Origin: Thermoleptolyngbya sichuanensis A183
GTDB taxonomy: Bacteria > Cyanobacteriota > Cyanobacteriia > Elainellales > Elainellaceae
NCBI RefSeq assembly: GCF_013177315.1
Contig: NZ_CP053661.1
Location: 2,418,001-2,482,000 of the forward strand
Length of the DNA: 64,000 bases
Direction of reading: 5' to 3'
The notes under the pieces are model-generated. The model made no database searches. It was not told where the DNA came from and was given only the letters and a program-made list of their open reading frames with translations. Shown here piece after piece: positions 51,930 to 61,636 of the stretch. The number at the start of each line of letters is the position of its first letter. The stretch's first letter is position 1. A program made the translations under genes and the position numbers.

Positions 51930-52676
51930 TTAGCGTAGGGAGGTCAGAGTGGGGGTCGGCAATTGCTGATCTGTGCCACACTTCACCAACAACAGCGAAA
52001 AATAGGGCAGCTTTAGCGAAGGGCGATCGCGCAAGTCGGCATGGATTACCTGCGTGGGCTGGCTGGCCCGCTCGACCACGTAACTGTGCTGAAGCAGACC
52101 GCGCCGCTCCAGCACAGGCCAGACTTGTTCGTACACTGAACTCACTTTCATTAAAACCAATACATCCGCCGTATCCAGCGCCGTTTCCAAATCTGCAACG
52201 GTGTATAAAGCGGGCAGCACCACCAGCCGCTCGGCCCGCACAGTCAGCGGCAGACCCAGCGCCGCCGCCGCCGCCATTGGAGAGCAGATGCCAGGAATCG
52301 TCTCTACCTGCGCTTCGGGGTGTTGCTGCATCACGGTCTGCGCCAAATAGGTAAAGGTGCTGTAGAAGCTGACATCACCTTCCGACACAAACACCACGTC
52401 GTCGCCCTGCTGCAAATAGTTCCAGACCTGTGCCGCAGCCGTTTCCCAGGCTTGCCTCAGGGTCGCCTCCTCCTGCACATAGGGAAAGTCCAGCGCCAAC
52501 TGCACCTGGTCTGGCCGCAGCCACTGCGCCACAATCTGCTGCGCTACGCCCTGCTTGCCCCCTAGCCCCGCCGGAAACGCCACCACGGGCGACGACTGCA
52601 ACAGCCGCAGCCCTTTCACAGAAATGAGTTCTGGGTCGCCGGGGCCAGCGCCCACGCCGTAGAGGGTACCTGTCAT
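51930..52676 (-). CDS. cobI: Precorrin-2 C20-methyltransferase
   Basis: The enzyme methylates C20 of precorrin-2 in cobalamin (B12) corrin-ring synthesis. The 248-residue length fits. The SAM-binding GVGAGPGDPELISVKGLR is at the N-terminus, followed by FVSEGDVSFYSTFTYLAQ near residue 99 and IPGICSPMAAAAALGLPL near 127. The ATG at 52676 (MTGTLYGVG) is selected; the frame continues 24 codons upstream without similarity and crosses into the gap. It lies 28 bp upstream of the TonB-like gene. Its other pathway genes are elsewhere. Confidence 0.93.
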   Translation of the reverse strand: MTGTLYGVGAGPGDPELISVKGLRLLQSSPVVAFPAGLGGKQGVAQQIVAQWLRPDQVQLALDFPYVQEEATLRQAWETAAAQVWNYLQQGDDVVFVSEGDVSFYSTFTYLAQTVMQQHPEAQVETIPGICSPMAAAAALGLPLTVRAERLVVLPALYTVADLETALDTADVLVLMKVSSVYEQVWPVLERRGLLQHSYVVERASQPTQVIHADLRDRPSLKLPYFSLLLVKCGTDQQLPTPTLTSLR

Positions 52677-52834
52677 AAAGGAGATTGGGAGTTTGGGAGG
52701 GGGGTGAGATGATGGGGGGAGGAAACGAGGAGAGCCTGCTGTTCTCAACGCAACTCTCTCCCTATCATGCTATCCAGCATGACGCTTCGTTCTATTTCCC
52801 TGACCCACTAGATTTCCTACTGCTAGGCTTCCGC

Positions 52835-54424
52835 ATGACCCTCACTCACTATCCCTATCCCTCCGGTCGTCGCGTCATTATGGGGCAGCGATGCGCGATG
52901 GCGACGAGTCAGCCACTAGCCACGATGGCGGGGGCAGAGATGATCTGGGCAGGGGGGAATGCGGTGGATGCGGCGCTGGCGATGGCGATCGCCCTGACGG
53001 TCGTAGAACCCACCTCCAACGGCATTGGGGCGGATGCGTTTGCGCTGGTGTGGGACGGGCAACTGCACGGGCTGAATGCGTCGGGGCGGAGTCCCCAAGG
53101 GCTGGCGCGGGCAGACTTTGGCGACTCGGCTACAGTGCCGCTGTGTGACTGGCGGGCGGTGACGGTGCCGGGGGCGGTGTCGGGCTGGCGATTGCTCTGG
53201 CAGCGGTGGGGCCAGATCCCCTTCGAGCAATTGTTTGAACCTGCGATTCGCTATGCGGAACAGGGCTTTCCGGTGTCGCCAGAGACAGCGCGGGCATGGC
53301 AACGGGCAGAGCGGGTGTTTTTGCCGCTGCAAGGGAAAGAATTTGAGCCGTTCAAGCGGGTGTTTTTTGCGGGCGATCGCGCTCCTAGAGCGGGCGAAAT
53401 TTGGCGCAGCGAGGGCCATGCCAGAACCCTGCGGGCGATCGCCCAATCCGGCGGCGAGGCATTTTACACCGGCGAGTTGGCCCAGAACCTCACCCGCTTT
53501 GCTGCCAGCACGGGCGGATTTTTGACGCTGGCAGATCTGGAAAGTCATACCGCCGACTGGGTTACGCCAATTTCGACGACCTACCGCGACCTGACGGTGT
53601 GGGAACCGCCGCCCAACGGCCAGGGCATCGCCGCACTGATGGCGCTCAACATTCTGGAAGGCGTTGACCTGGGGCGCTATCCCCGCGATTCGGCCGACAG
53701 TTTCCATTGGCAAATCGAGGCGATGAAGCTGGCCTTTGCCGATGCCTATCGCTACGTTGCCGATTCGCGCAGTCTGGAATTTGACCCGGCGCGGCTGCTG
53801 GACAAGGGCTACGCGGGCGATCGCCGTTCCCTCATTGCCGACACCGCCCTGCCCCTGGCAAAACCCGGCATCCCCAAAGGCGGCACGGTGTTCCTCGTGG
53901 CTGCGGAACCCGACCTGATGGTGTCCTTCATCCAGTCCAACTACGAAGGCTTTGGCAGCGGCATCTTAATCCCCAATACGGGCATCGCCCTGCACAATCG
54001 CGGCGCGGGCTTCACGCTGGAACCAGGACACCCCAACGACTATGCCCCCAGCAAGCGCCCGTTTCACACGATTATCCCCGGCTTTTTGACCCGCAACGGA
54101 CAGCCGCTCGGCCCCTTCGGCGTGATGGGCGCACCCATGCAGCCCCAGGGCCATGTGCAGGTAGTGGTGAACTTGACCGACTACGGCATGAACCCCCAAG
54201 CTGCGCTGGATGCTCCCCGCTGGCGCTTCCTGCGGGACAACCAGGTGCTGCTGGAACAGGCCGTGCCGCCTTCTGTGGTGCGAGCGTTGGGCGATCGCCA
54301 TCATGCAGTCCAGGTCAGCGCCGAAGTCAGCCAGTTTGGTAAAGGGCAAATTATCTTGAAGCACGGCAGCACCCTGATCGCCGCCACGGAACCCAGGGCA
54401 GATGGCGTGGCGATCGCCCTTTAG
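52835..54424 (+). CDS. ggt: Gamma-glutamyltransferase (glutathione hydrolase-like)
   Basis: The 529-residue Ntn-hydrolase precursor is expected to self-cleave and hydrolyse or transfer gamma-glutamyl groups. N-terminal GQRCAMATSQPLATMAGAEM, GGNAVDAALAMAIALTVVEP and NGIGADAFALV are family motifs. The probable autocleavage Thr lies in PKGGTVFLVAAEPD near residue 352, and small-subunit motifs FGSGILIPNTGIALHNRGAGF follow in parts. The ATG at 52835 is taken as the start since the 50-codon extension (from 52685) lacks the family pattern. No clear signal peptide is seen, so this resembles the cytosolic YwrD-like subgroup. It is divergent from cobI. Confidence 0.9.
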   Translation: MTLTHYPYPSGRRVIMGQRCAMATSQPLATMAGAEMIWAGGNAVDAALAMAIALTVVEPTSNGIGADAFALVWDGQLHGLNASGRSPQGLARADFGDSATVPLCDWRAVTVPGAVSGWRLLWQRWGQIPFEQLFEPAIRYAEQGFPVSPETARAWQRAERVFLPLQGKEFEPFKRVFFAGDRAPRAGEIWRSEGHARTLRAIAQSGGEAFYTGELAQNLTRFAASTGGFLTLADLESHTADWVTPISTTYRDLTVWEPPPNGQGIAALMALNILEGVDLGRYPRDSADSFHWQIEAMKLAFADAYRYVADSRSLEFDPARLLDKGYAGDRRSLIADTALPLAKPGIPKGGTVFLVAAEPDLMVSFIQSNYEGFGSGILIPNTGIALHNRGAGFTLEPGHPNDYAPSKRPFHTIIPGFLTRNGQPLGPFGVMGAPMQPQGHVQVVVNLTDYGMNPQAALDAPRWRFLRDNQVLLEQAVPPSVVRALGDRHHAVQVSAEVSQFGKGQIILKHGSTLIAATEPRADGVAIAL

Positions 54425-54732
54425 GAAGAAGGGAGAAGAAAAAACGAAGAACGAAGAGCGAAGAACGAAGAGCGAAGAACGAAGAACGAAAAGGGTTGGG
54501 GTATTTCCGTCTGTCCATCGCCTCTGCAATTCACGTTATTATGCAAGTACAAGCTTAAAGTTTTGTAAACGACTGCGCTTGGGCAGCCACTCGCGATTGT
54601 CTCAGGAGGCAACTGCACTAGAGCCAGCGCCATCGTCACGGGTTGACAGCAGTGCTAACTATTTGGCAGCTAGCCGGCCGGTCGTTGCTCCGCTTTACTA
54701 GCCCGTCCCCCCACTCCTACCCTTAACGCGCC
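54425..54732. other. Gap with 14-bp tandem repeats, no gene seen
   Basis: The 308-bp gap starts with purine-rich 14-bp repeats (54445-54490). The remainder holds no recognisable gene or terminator. Confidence 0.5.
54445..54490. repeat. Tandem array, 14-bp units, about three copies
   Basis: Unit CGAAGAACGAAGAG: two perfect copies, a third ending in AA, and a partial fourth. It is just after the ggt stop. Confidence 0.9.
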
Positions 54733-55344
54733 TTGACTCCAGCCATCAAGCCTTCCCAACGCCCAACCCTGCCCACTGCCTGGCACGCCCTAAATCCGCT
54801 CTGGCAGGGTGGAGAAGATGTCGTGCAAAAAGGCTTGCCCCATCACCAACTGGCTCCGGCGTGGCAAATGCTGCTGCTGGGAGACGGTTCCCCCACCCGC
54901 CACTTGCAATTGCTAACGGGCGAACCAACCGAGGTGGACGTGATTGATATGTCGCTGGTGGGCATGGATCATGACTATGCGCCGGAGCAACTTTCCGTAG
55001 TGCCAGGGCCACGGGTGCGGCGACAGGTGTGGCTCCGCACCGCGTCGGGGCAGCGCCTCGCCTATGCTACGTCCTGGTGGAACGCTGAGCATGTGGATGA
55101 ATATCTGCAAAATCGTTCGCTGGGGATCTGGGTCAACCTGACGCGGCTCCGCACCGAGCTATATCGGGATGTGCAGGGCATTTACTACGGGCATTCGTCG
55201 AGTTTGGAACTGGCGTTTGGCGAAGCGGGGCCGTTTTGGGGGCGGCACTATCTCTTCTGGCATCACGGACACCCGATTACGCTGATTTACGAAGTGTTTT
55301 CGCCCTATCTCAGGCAGTATCTGGGCCCGGTGCGCCATGTTTAA
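54733..55344 (+). CDS. Chorismate lyase (cyanobacterial type)
   Basis: The product cleaves chorismate to 4-hydroxybenzoate and pyruvate, the first step towards plastoquinone in cyanobacteria. The 203-residue protein has the cyanobacterial segments AWHALNPLWQGGEDVVQKGLP near residue 16 (in parts), QMLLLGDGSPTRHLQLLTGE near 45 and ATSWWNAEHVDEYLQ near 90, then IYYGHSSSLELAFG. An in-frame TAA (54724-54726) lies just before the TTG at 54733, and the next ATG would remove the conserved ALNPLWQGG part, so TTG is almost certainly the start. The C-terminal half retains conserved Arg (YRDV, RRQVWLR) and Glu candidates. Confidence 0.86.
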   Translation: MTPAIKPSQRPTLPTAWHALNPLWQGGEDVVQKGLPHHQLAPAWQMLLLGDGSPTRHLQLLTGEPTEVDVIDMSLVGMDHDYAPEQLSVVPGPRVRRQVWLRTASGQRLAYATSWWNAEHVDEYLQNRSLGIWVNLTRLRTELYRDVQGIYYGHSSSLELAFGEAGPFWGRHYLFWHHGHPITLIYEVFSPYLRQYLGPVRHV

Positions 55345-55718
55345 CTGCCATATTTAACTTTGAATCGGCATAGCAAGGCTGTTGCTGTTATGCGTCCCCA
55401 AGCCAGCCCTTAGGCTAGAAGAAGCGCGATCGCCATCAGAAGGCCGCCAAGCAGAACTCAACCCCACAAAACGGAAGGGATTGCAAATCGAACTGTTTCT
55501 CTACGCAATGTTTCAGTTGTGGAAGGATTGCTCGTCCCGTTAGGCTTGCAAATAATCCTGGTGCTTTTGGCAAGCAAAGGTTTCTGGCTACAAAATCTGG
55601 CTACAAAGTTCAGCTACAAAGAAAACTAGCTACAAAGAAAAACAGATCCTTAACCTTTCTAGCTCAGCGATACAATCTGGGTGACTGAGCGCATCCTTGA
55701 ATAGTGAGGAGTACGGTT
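55345..55718. other. Intergenic region before the large sensor gene
   Basis: These 374 bp contain four loose copies of GCTACAAA around 55588-55640 and an AT-rich stretch that may be the sensor promoter. A short frame on the minus strand reads VLLGGLLMAIALLLA but has no start codon. No gene is called. Confidence 0.5.
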
Positions 55719-58700
55719 TTGCGTCGTATGTGCATCGTATACGTGGCGATACCTTGCACAAACCTCTTATCCCAGCCTTATTTGTTTGTCATGATGATGC
55801 CTGATCGGTCGCGGCGCTTACTTCCTGAGACAGATGTTTCCTGTAGCGTAAGCAAAGGACATAACACTGAAGGCTTTGATGAAATAGAACCGACCATAGA
55901 GCCGACTACAGAGCCGACTACAAAACTGGATCAAGGGACAGAAGCGCTTCATCGCTTAGCGGCTTCTTTTGACCCACAAAGCTGGATTCTGAAAACTCGA
56001 CATGAAGAGTTTGCTGCTCATTTGCGCTGTTTCCTCCAGCAGGTCTGTGAAGCGGGCGAGTGGGCGCTGGGAGTCTGCTGGCTTCCCCAAGATCCTCTAG
56101 AACATCAGGGATGGGCGGCGAGTTGGATCAGGCCGCTGACGGCGCAGGACGGTTCGGTAGAGCCAGAGGTGCCCGCTGTGCCCACTTTAGATATGCCAGT
56201 TACAGAAGGTGTGTCGGTTACAGATCTGCCCATCACAGATTTACCAGTCGTAGATCTACCAATCACAGACCTGTTGGGACGTGCAGGTGTGGCGCTGCTG
56301 GAGCGGGCGTGGAACCATCGACAGGCGGAATGGATCGTGGATCTGACGAAGCGACCTCCGGAGGCGCGAGAGGAATCGCCTGTGCCTGCGACGCAGCCGA
56401 ATCCAGCCGTAGCCCCAAGCCTGGCTCCAAACTTGGCTCAAAACTTGGCTCAAAACATCGCTCTAACCGGAGTTCCAAACTGGCGATCGGCGCTGGCGGT
56501 GCCTGTGATGGAGAGCGATCGCCCGTTGGCAGTGCTGCTGTTCGCTAGTCGAGATGCACGGGACGAAGATTCTCAAGTCGTGCAACTGATGAGGGCGATC
56601 GCTGCTCAGCTAGGTGCAGTAATCCAGGTTCGCCAAACGGAAGCAACCCTGCGGCAAAATGAGTCCCGATTTCGCGCCGTTTTTGAACACGCCAACATCA
56701 GTATTGGCATGACAGCGCTGGACGGTCGCATTATTGATGTCAACGCAGCCTCGACCCAGCTCTTTGGCTATAGCCGAGAAGAGTTCTATCGGATGAACTT
56801 CAAGGACTATACCCATCCAGAGGATTTGGAGATCGACCTAGACCTGTTGCAAGACATGATCGAAGGGCGGCGCAATCACTACCAGCTTGAAAAGCGCTAC
56901 ATTCGCAAAGACGGGAGCATCTTTTGGGCAAACCTGACGGTCTGTGCTGTGCGCGATGAGCAAGGGGCGCTGCAATTTACCTTTGCCATTGTGGAAGACA
57001 TTACTAACCGCAAGCAGGCCGAAGATGCGCTGCGCCAGAGCGAAACTCTTAACCGCAATCTCCTGAGGGCGCTGCCGGAAATGCTGTTTATCGTTGATCG
57101 GCAGGGCACTTGTCTGCATATTCAAACGGAGCAAGACGATGATTTGGTGTGTCCTCTAAGTGACCAACTGGGTCGGCAGATTGAGGAACTGTTGCCTGCT
57201 GAGGTCGCGCAGTCGATGATGCGGGCGATCGCCCAGGCAGCACAAACCGGAACCGTGCAAACCCTGGAATACAGCCTGCTGCTGCAAGGCGAGGAGCGCT
57301 GCTTTGAGGCTCGCATTGCCGACTGCGGCCCAGAGTCGCTTCAGAGCAGCAATCAAATCTTGGACAACCGGCTGGGCAATCTGTTTGCCTGTTCGTTAAA
57401 CAGCCCGACGGGTTGCCAAGCCTCTGACCCAATTTTCATTGTCAGCGTGCGAAATATTACCCAGCGCAAGCGCACTGAGCGGGCCCTGCGGGAACAAGAG
57501 GCGTTTCTGAGGCTGATTATCGACAATATTCCCCAGCACGTTTTCTGGAAAGACTGCAATCTCATCTATCGCGGCGGCAACCGCAACTTTGCCCATTCCG
57601 CCGGATTCGAGCGTCCAGAAGACCTGGTGGGAAAATCTGACCACGACCTCTGGCCTACTGACCAGGCGGATCGCTACGTGGCGAGCGATCGCGAAGTGCT
57701 GGCAACTGGACAGGCCAAGCTGCACATGGTTCGCAAAAAGGTGCTGGCTGACGGCCGCGAGATCTGGCAGGATGCCAGCAAGGTGCCCATTCGAGATGCC
57801 GACGGCAAGATTATTGGCATTCTTGGCTCCTACGATGACACCACCGAGCGCAAGCAGGCCGAAGAAGCCCTGGCCCAGCGAGAGCAATACCTTGCAACGC
57901 TGGTGGACGTGCAGCAGCAGTTGCTCTCGCTGGACAATCCAGCAAAAATTTATGCTCTTGTCTCCCAGCGCCTAGGACAGATTTCTGGCACAAGTCGGGT
58001 CTACGTGTTTGAAAACAGCCGCGACTCGGACGGCAATTTGCGGATGCACTATGTGCATGAATGGTGCGCCGAGGGAATCTCTCCCAACATCGACCGACCG
58101 CTGCTCAAGGGATTGCGCTATCTCGACTATTCTACCCAGTTTGAACAGGTCCTCTCCGAAGGGCGACCCTATGCGGGGATTGTCGCGGAACTGTCTGCCT
58201 CGGAGCGGGCCGTGCTAGAGCCGCAGGGCGTGCTGTCGCTGCTGGTGTTGCCGCTGCAGGTGAATGGCGAGTTTTTTGGGTTTATCGGCTTTTCAAATTG
58301 CGTAGAGGCGAAAGCCTGGACGGCGGCGGAGGTGGGTTTGCTGCGGGCGGCGGCGGCGGCCGTTTCCCTGGCCTTGGAGCGGGCCCAGGCGGCAGAGGCG
58401 CTGCGTCAGAGCGAGTCCCGCTATCGGCTGTTGGCCGAACACGCCACTGACCTGATTTCTGTCCATGCGCCCGATGGCACCTATCGCTATGCCTCCCCGG
58501 CTTGCCAAGCGCTGCTGGGCTATCGTCCAGAGGATTTGGTAGGGCGATCGCTCGCAGATCTTCTGCACCCCCAAGATTGCGAAAGTCTGCTCAACACAGC
58601 GCTTCCCCAGTCTCCCTCGCAGTCTCCGCCGCAGTCCCCGTTGCAGTCTCTCTTGCTAAATCGTGGGCCCGTGGTCTATCGCATTCGCCATGCCAAGGGT

Positions 58701-61574
58701 CACTATATATGGTTTGAAACGCGCAGCAAAGCGCTCTGCGATCCCGCCACGCAGCAGGTTCTAGAAATCATCGCCGTTTCCCGCGACATCACCGAGCGCA
58801 AGCAGGCGGAACAATTATTGGCAGGGCAAAAGCGGGTTCTGGAAAAAATTGCGACGGGTGCCGACCTGACAGAAACGCTGAAACTGCTGCTCCAGGTGAT
58901 GGAATCTCAAGCAGACGGGCTGATTGGCTCAATTTTGCTGCTTGATGCAACAGGGCAGCGGATCGAAGGCGGTATCACCAATAGCCTGCCCGATACCTAT
59001 GTCGAACAGCTCATCGGCGTGCAAATTGGCCCAAAGGTGGGTTCCTGCGGCACAGCAATGTATCGGCGATCGCCCGTGATTACCCCTGACCTCTACCAAG
59101 ACCCCCTCTGGGAAGACTATCGCGATTTTGCACGGCAGTTTGGGCTGGTGTCTTGCTGGTCGCTGCCCATTCTCTCCTCCCAGGGCAGTGTCTTGGGCAG
59201 CATTGCGATTCACAGCCGGACGCCGCGTACCCCAACCGCCACCGACTGGTCACTGCTGGAAATTTCTGCGCCGCTGGCGGGCATTGCCATCGAGCAGGCG
59301 CGGGCGGATGCGGCCCTGCAAGCCGCCGAAGCCAAATATCGGGGCATCTTTGAAAACGCGGTGGAGGGGATTTTTCAAAGCACCCCCGATGGGCAATATC
59401 TGATGGTCAACCCGATGCTGGCACGACTGTATGGCTACGAGTCGCCCGCCGACCTGGTGGCGAATTTGACCAATATCGGGCAGCAACTCTATGTAGATCC
59501 GCAGCGTCGGGCAGAGTTTGTGCGGCTGATGCAGACCGTGGGCACGGTTCAAGGGTTCGAGTCGGAGGTGTATCGAAAGGATGGCAGTATTATCTGGATT
59601 TCGGAATCGGCGCGAGCGCTCTACGATGCGGCAGGAAACCTGATCCGGTTTGAAGGAACCGTGGAAAATATCACCCGACGCAAGCGGGCAGAATTGGAAC
59701 TGCTGAACCGCGACAATCTGTTGCAGGGGGTTGCCCAGGCTGCGAACTGCCTGCTCACCCATGAGGATTTATCGACGGCCATTTCCGAGGCGATCGCCAT
59801 TCTGGGCACGATGGCCCGGGTTGATCGGGTGTTTATTGCCGAAAATCATCCCCACGAAACGACGGGTGAGATGGCCATGAGTGTCCGCTATGAATGGGTT
59901 CGCAAAGGCACAGTCCCCTGCCTGTCCGACTGGCAAAATCAGCCCTACGCCGCCCACGGTCTAGGTCGCTGGTATGAGCAGTTTTTGCTAGGCAAGTCTG
60001 TGGGAGGAATCGCGCGAGAGTTGCCTAGGGTTGAGCAGGATGTACTAGCAGCGGTTCGTGTGCTGTCTTCGCTGATGGTGCCGATTTTTATCGAAGATGA
60101 GTTTTGGGGGTATATCGGGCTGGATGACTGTCATGCTGAGCGGCAATGGTCTGCAAGCGACGAATCCAGCCTACGGGCGATCGCCGCCAGTTTGGGGGGC
60201 GCGATCAAGCGTCAACGCACCGAAGAGAAAATGCGCTACCAGGCCTTTCATGACGCGCTGACAGGTCTACCCAACCGGATGATGTTCAACCGCCATCTGT
60301 ATCTCATGTTGGCCCGCTCCCGCCGTGGAAAAGAGCCGTTTGCCGTCGTTTTTCTAGACCTGGATCGGTTCAAGACCATCAACGACACGCTGGGCCATAC
60401 GGTGGGCGATCGCCTGCTGGAACAAGCCACACAGCGCCTCACCTACTGCCTGCGCGAAGAAGACATCATCGCCCGCTGGGGCGGCGACGAATTTACCCTG
60501 CTGCTGCCCAATCTAAAATCGCCCCAGGATGCCAGCCGGATTGCTGAACGCATCTCGGAGAACCTGCGCCCCCCCTTCTACGTCGATAGCCACGAGCTAC
60601 ACATCACATGCAGCATGGGCATTGCCCTGTTTCCAGAGCACGGAACCGATGCCCAAACCCTGCTGAAAAATGCCGATGCCGCACTCTACCTTGCCAAAGG
60701 GCACGGACGCGACAATCATCAGTTCTATACGCCCGCGATTACCAGCCAGTCTACGGAACGTCTCGCCCTCGATAGCAGCCTACACTACGCGCTAAAGCGC
60801 CAGGAATTTACCCTCCACTATCAGCCTCAGGTCAATGTCCTGACGGGGGAAATTATTCAGATGGAGGCACTACTCCGATGGACTCATCCCAAACTTGGGC
60901 TAATTTCACCCCAGACTTTTATCGGGCTAGCAGAAGAAAATGGGCTGATCGTTCCCATCGGGTTTTGGGTTCTCCGCACAGCCTGTCTGCAAAACAAACA
61001 GTGGCAAGAAGCTGGATTCGGCCCGCTGCGAGTGGCGGTAAATCTATCCGCACGACAGTTTCAGCAGCCTAACCTGGTAGGTGCGATCGCCAGCATCCTA
61101 GAAGAAACGGGATTGCCGCCAACCGGCCTGGAGCTAGAGATTACCGAGACGGCTGCGATGCAGAATGTAGAGTTCACCACCACACTGCTGCACGAGTTAC
61201 AGGATATGGGCGTGCGGATTGCAATGGACGACTTTGGCACAGGCTACTCGTCGCTGGGCTATCTGAAGCAATTTCCGCTCAATACACTGAAAATCGACCG
61301 ATCCTTCGTTAAAGATGTGACGGCCAACCCAGACGATGCGGCAATTGTGGCGGCAATTGTGGCGCTAGGCCAGGGGCTGAACTTGAACGTCGTCGCTGAA
61401 GGCGTAGAAACGATAGACCAGCTCGCCAAGCTGCGATCGCTCCAGTGTGAAGAAATGCAGGGCAATCTCTTCAGCCGTCCGCTAGATGCAGCGACTGCCA
61501 CCCAATTTTTGCAAAAGAACCAGCCCCGCAGCAACCTCCAGCGGTTCTGTCAGCCGTTCGATCGGTCAGGCTAA
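55719..61574 (+). CDS. Multidomain GAF/PAS sensor with GGDEF and EAL domains (c-di-GMP synthesis/degradation)
   Basis: The 1951-residue protein reads: degenerate N-terminal GAF with a low-complexity insert (about 50-300), PAS (315-430), PAS (440-565), PAS (590-715), GAF (720-890), PAS (897-1025), GAF (1037-1190), PAS (1204-1325), GAF (1327-1500), GGDEF (1509-1670) and EAL (1684-1930). The GGDEF site is intact (WGGDEF) and the RxxD product-inhibition site lies five residues before it (REED). EAL catalytic motifs are also all present: EALLRW, NLSARQF, EITET, DDFGTGYSSL, KIDRSF and EGVET. Both activities are therefore possible. The TTG at 55719 follows GAGGAG by seven bases and is preferred over GTG 55704 and ATG 55728. 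The sensed signals are unknown. Confidence 0.93.
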   Translation: MRRMCIVYVAIPCTNLLSQPYLFVMMMPDRSRRLLPETDVSCSVSKGHNTEGFDEIEPTIEPTTEPTTKLDQGTEALHRLAASFDPQSWILKTRHEEFAAHLRCFLQQVCEAGEWALGVCWLPQDPLEHQGWAASWIRPLTAQDGSVEPEVPAVPTLDMPVTEGVSVTDLPITDLPVVDLPITDLLGRAGVALLERAWNHRQAEWIVDLTKRPPEAREESPVPATQPNPAVAPSLAPNLAQNLAQNIALTGVPNWRSALAVPVMESDRPLAVLLFASRDARDEDSQVVQLMRAIAAQLGAVIQVRQTEATLRQNESRFRAVFEHANISIGMTALDGRIIDVNAASTQLFGYSREEFYRMNFKDYTHPEDLEIDLDLLQDMIEGRRNHYQLEKRYIRKDGSIFWANLTVCAVRDEQGALQFTFAIVEDITNRKQAEDALRQSETLNRNLLRALPEMLFIVDRQGTCLHIQTEQDDDLVCPLSDQLGRQIEELLPAEVAQSMMRAIAQAAQTGTVQTLEYSLLLQGEERCFEARIADCGPESLQSSNQILDNRLGNLFACSLNSPTGCQASDPIFIVSVRNITQRKRTERALREQEAFLRLIIDNIPQHVFWKDCNLIYRGGNRNFAHSAGFERPEDLVGKSDHDLWPTDQADRYVASDREVLATGQAKLHMVRKKVLADGREIWQDASKVPIRDADGKIIGILGSYDDTTERKQAEEALAQREQYLATLVDVQQQLLSLDNPAKIYALVSQRLGQISGTSRVYVFENSRDSDGNLRMHYVHEWCAEGISPNIDRPLLKGLRYLDYSTQFEQVLSEGRPYAGIVAELSASERAVLEPQGVLSLLVLPLQVNGEFFGFIGFSNCVEAKAWTAAEVGLLRAAAAAVSLALERAQAAEALRQSESRYRLLAEHATDLISVHAPDGTYRYASPACQALLGYRPEDLVGRSLADLLHPQDCESLLNTALPQSPSQSPPQSPLQSLLLNRGPVVYRIRHAKGHYIWFETRSKALCDPATQQVLEIIAVSRDITERKQAEQLLAGQKRVLEKIATGADLTETLKLLLQVMESQADGLIGSILLLDATGQRIEGGITNSLPDTYVEQLIGVQIGPKVGSCGTAMYRRSPVITPDLYQDPLWEDYRDFARQFGLVSCWSLPILSSQGSVLGSIAIHSRTPRTPTATDWSLLEISAPLAGIAIEQARADAALQAAEAKYRGIFENAVEGIFQSTPDGQYLMVNPMLARLYGYESPADLVANLTNIGQQLYVDPQRRAEFVRLMQTVGTVQGFESEVYRKDGSIIWISESARALYDAAGNLIRFEGTVENITRRKRAELELLNRDNLLQGVAQAANCLLTHEDLSTAISEAIAILGTMARVDRVFIAENHPHETTGEMAMSVRYEWVRKGTVPCLSDWQNQPYAAHGLGRWYEQFLLGKSVGGIARELPRVEQDVLAAVRVLSSLMVPIFIEDEFWGYIGLDDCHAERQWSASDESSLRAIAASLGGAIKRQRTEEKMRYQAFHDALTGLPNRMMFNRHLYLMLARSRRGKEPFAVVFLDLDRFKTINDTLGHTVGDRLLEQATQRLTYCLREEDIIARWGGDEFTLLLPNLKSPQDASRIAERISENLRPPFYVDSHELHITCSMGIALFPEHGTDAQTLLKNADAALYLAKGHGRDNHQFYTPAITSQSTERLALDSSLHYALKRQEFTLHYQPQVNVLTGEIIQMEALLRWTHPKLGLISPQTFIGLAEENGLIVPIGFWVLRTACLQNKQWQEAGFGPLRVAVNLSARQFQQPNLVGAIASILEETGLPPTGLELEITETAAMQNVEFTTTLLHELQDMGVRIAMDDFGTGYSSLGYLKQFPLNTLKIDRSFVKDVTANPDDAAIVAAIVALGQGLNLNVVAEGVETIDQLAKLRSLQCEEMQGNLFSRPLDAATATQFLQKNQPRSNLQRFCQPFDRSG

Positions 61575-61636
61575 AGAGCAATTTGGTTAGACGGCGGCAC
61601 TGTCAGCAAGGAGCTTGAGAAATCCGCTGGAAAGCT

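Noticed and set aside
52685-52834. N-terminal extension of the gamma-glutamyltransferase frame
   Set aside because: It lacks family similarity and starts nine bases from the divergent cobI start; the ATG at 52835 fits the family.
55410-55457. Minus-strand hydrophobic peptide VLLGGLLMAIALLLA, considered as a small photosystem or cytochrome b6f subunit
   Set aside because: An in-frame TGA precedes it directly and there is no start codon.
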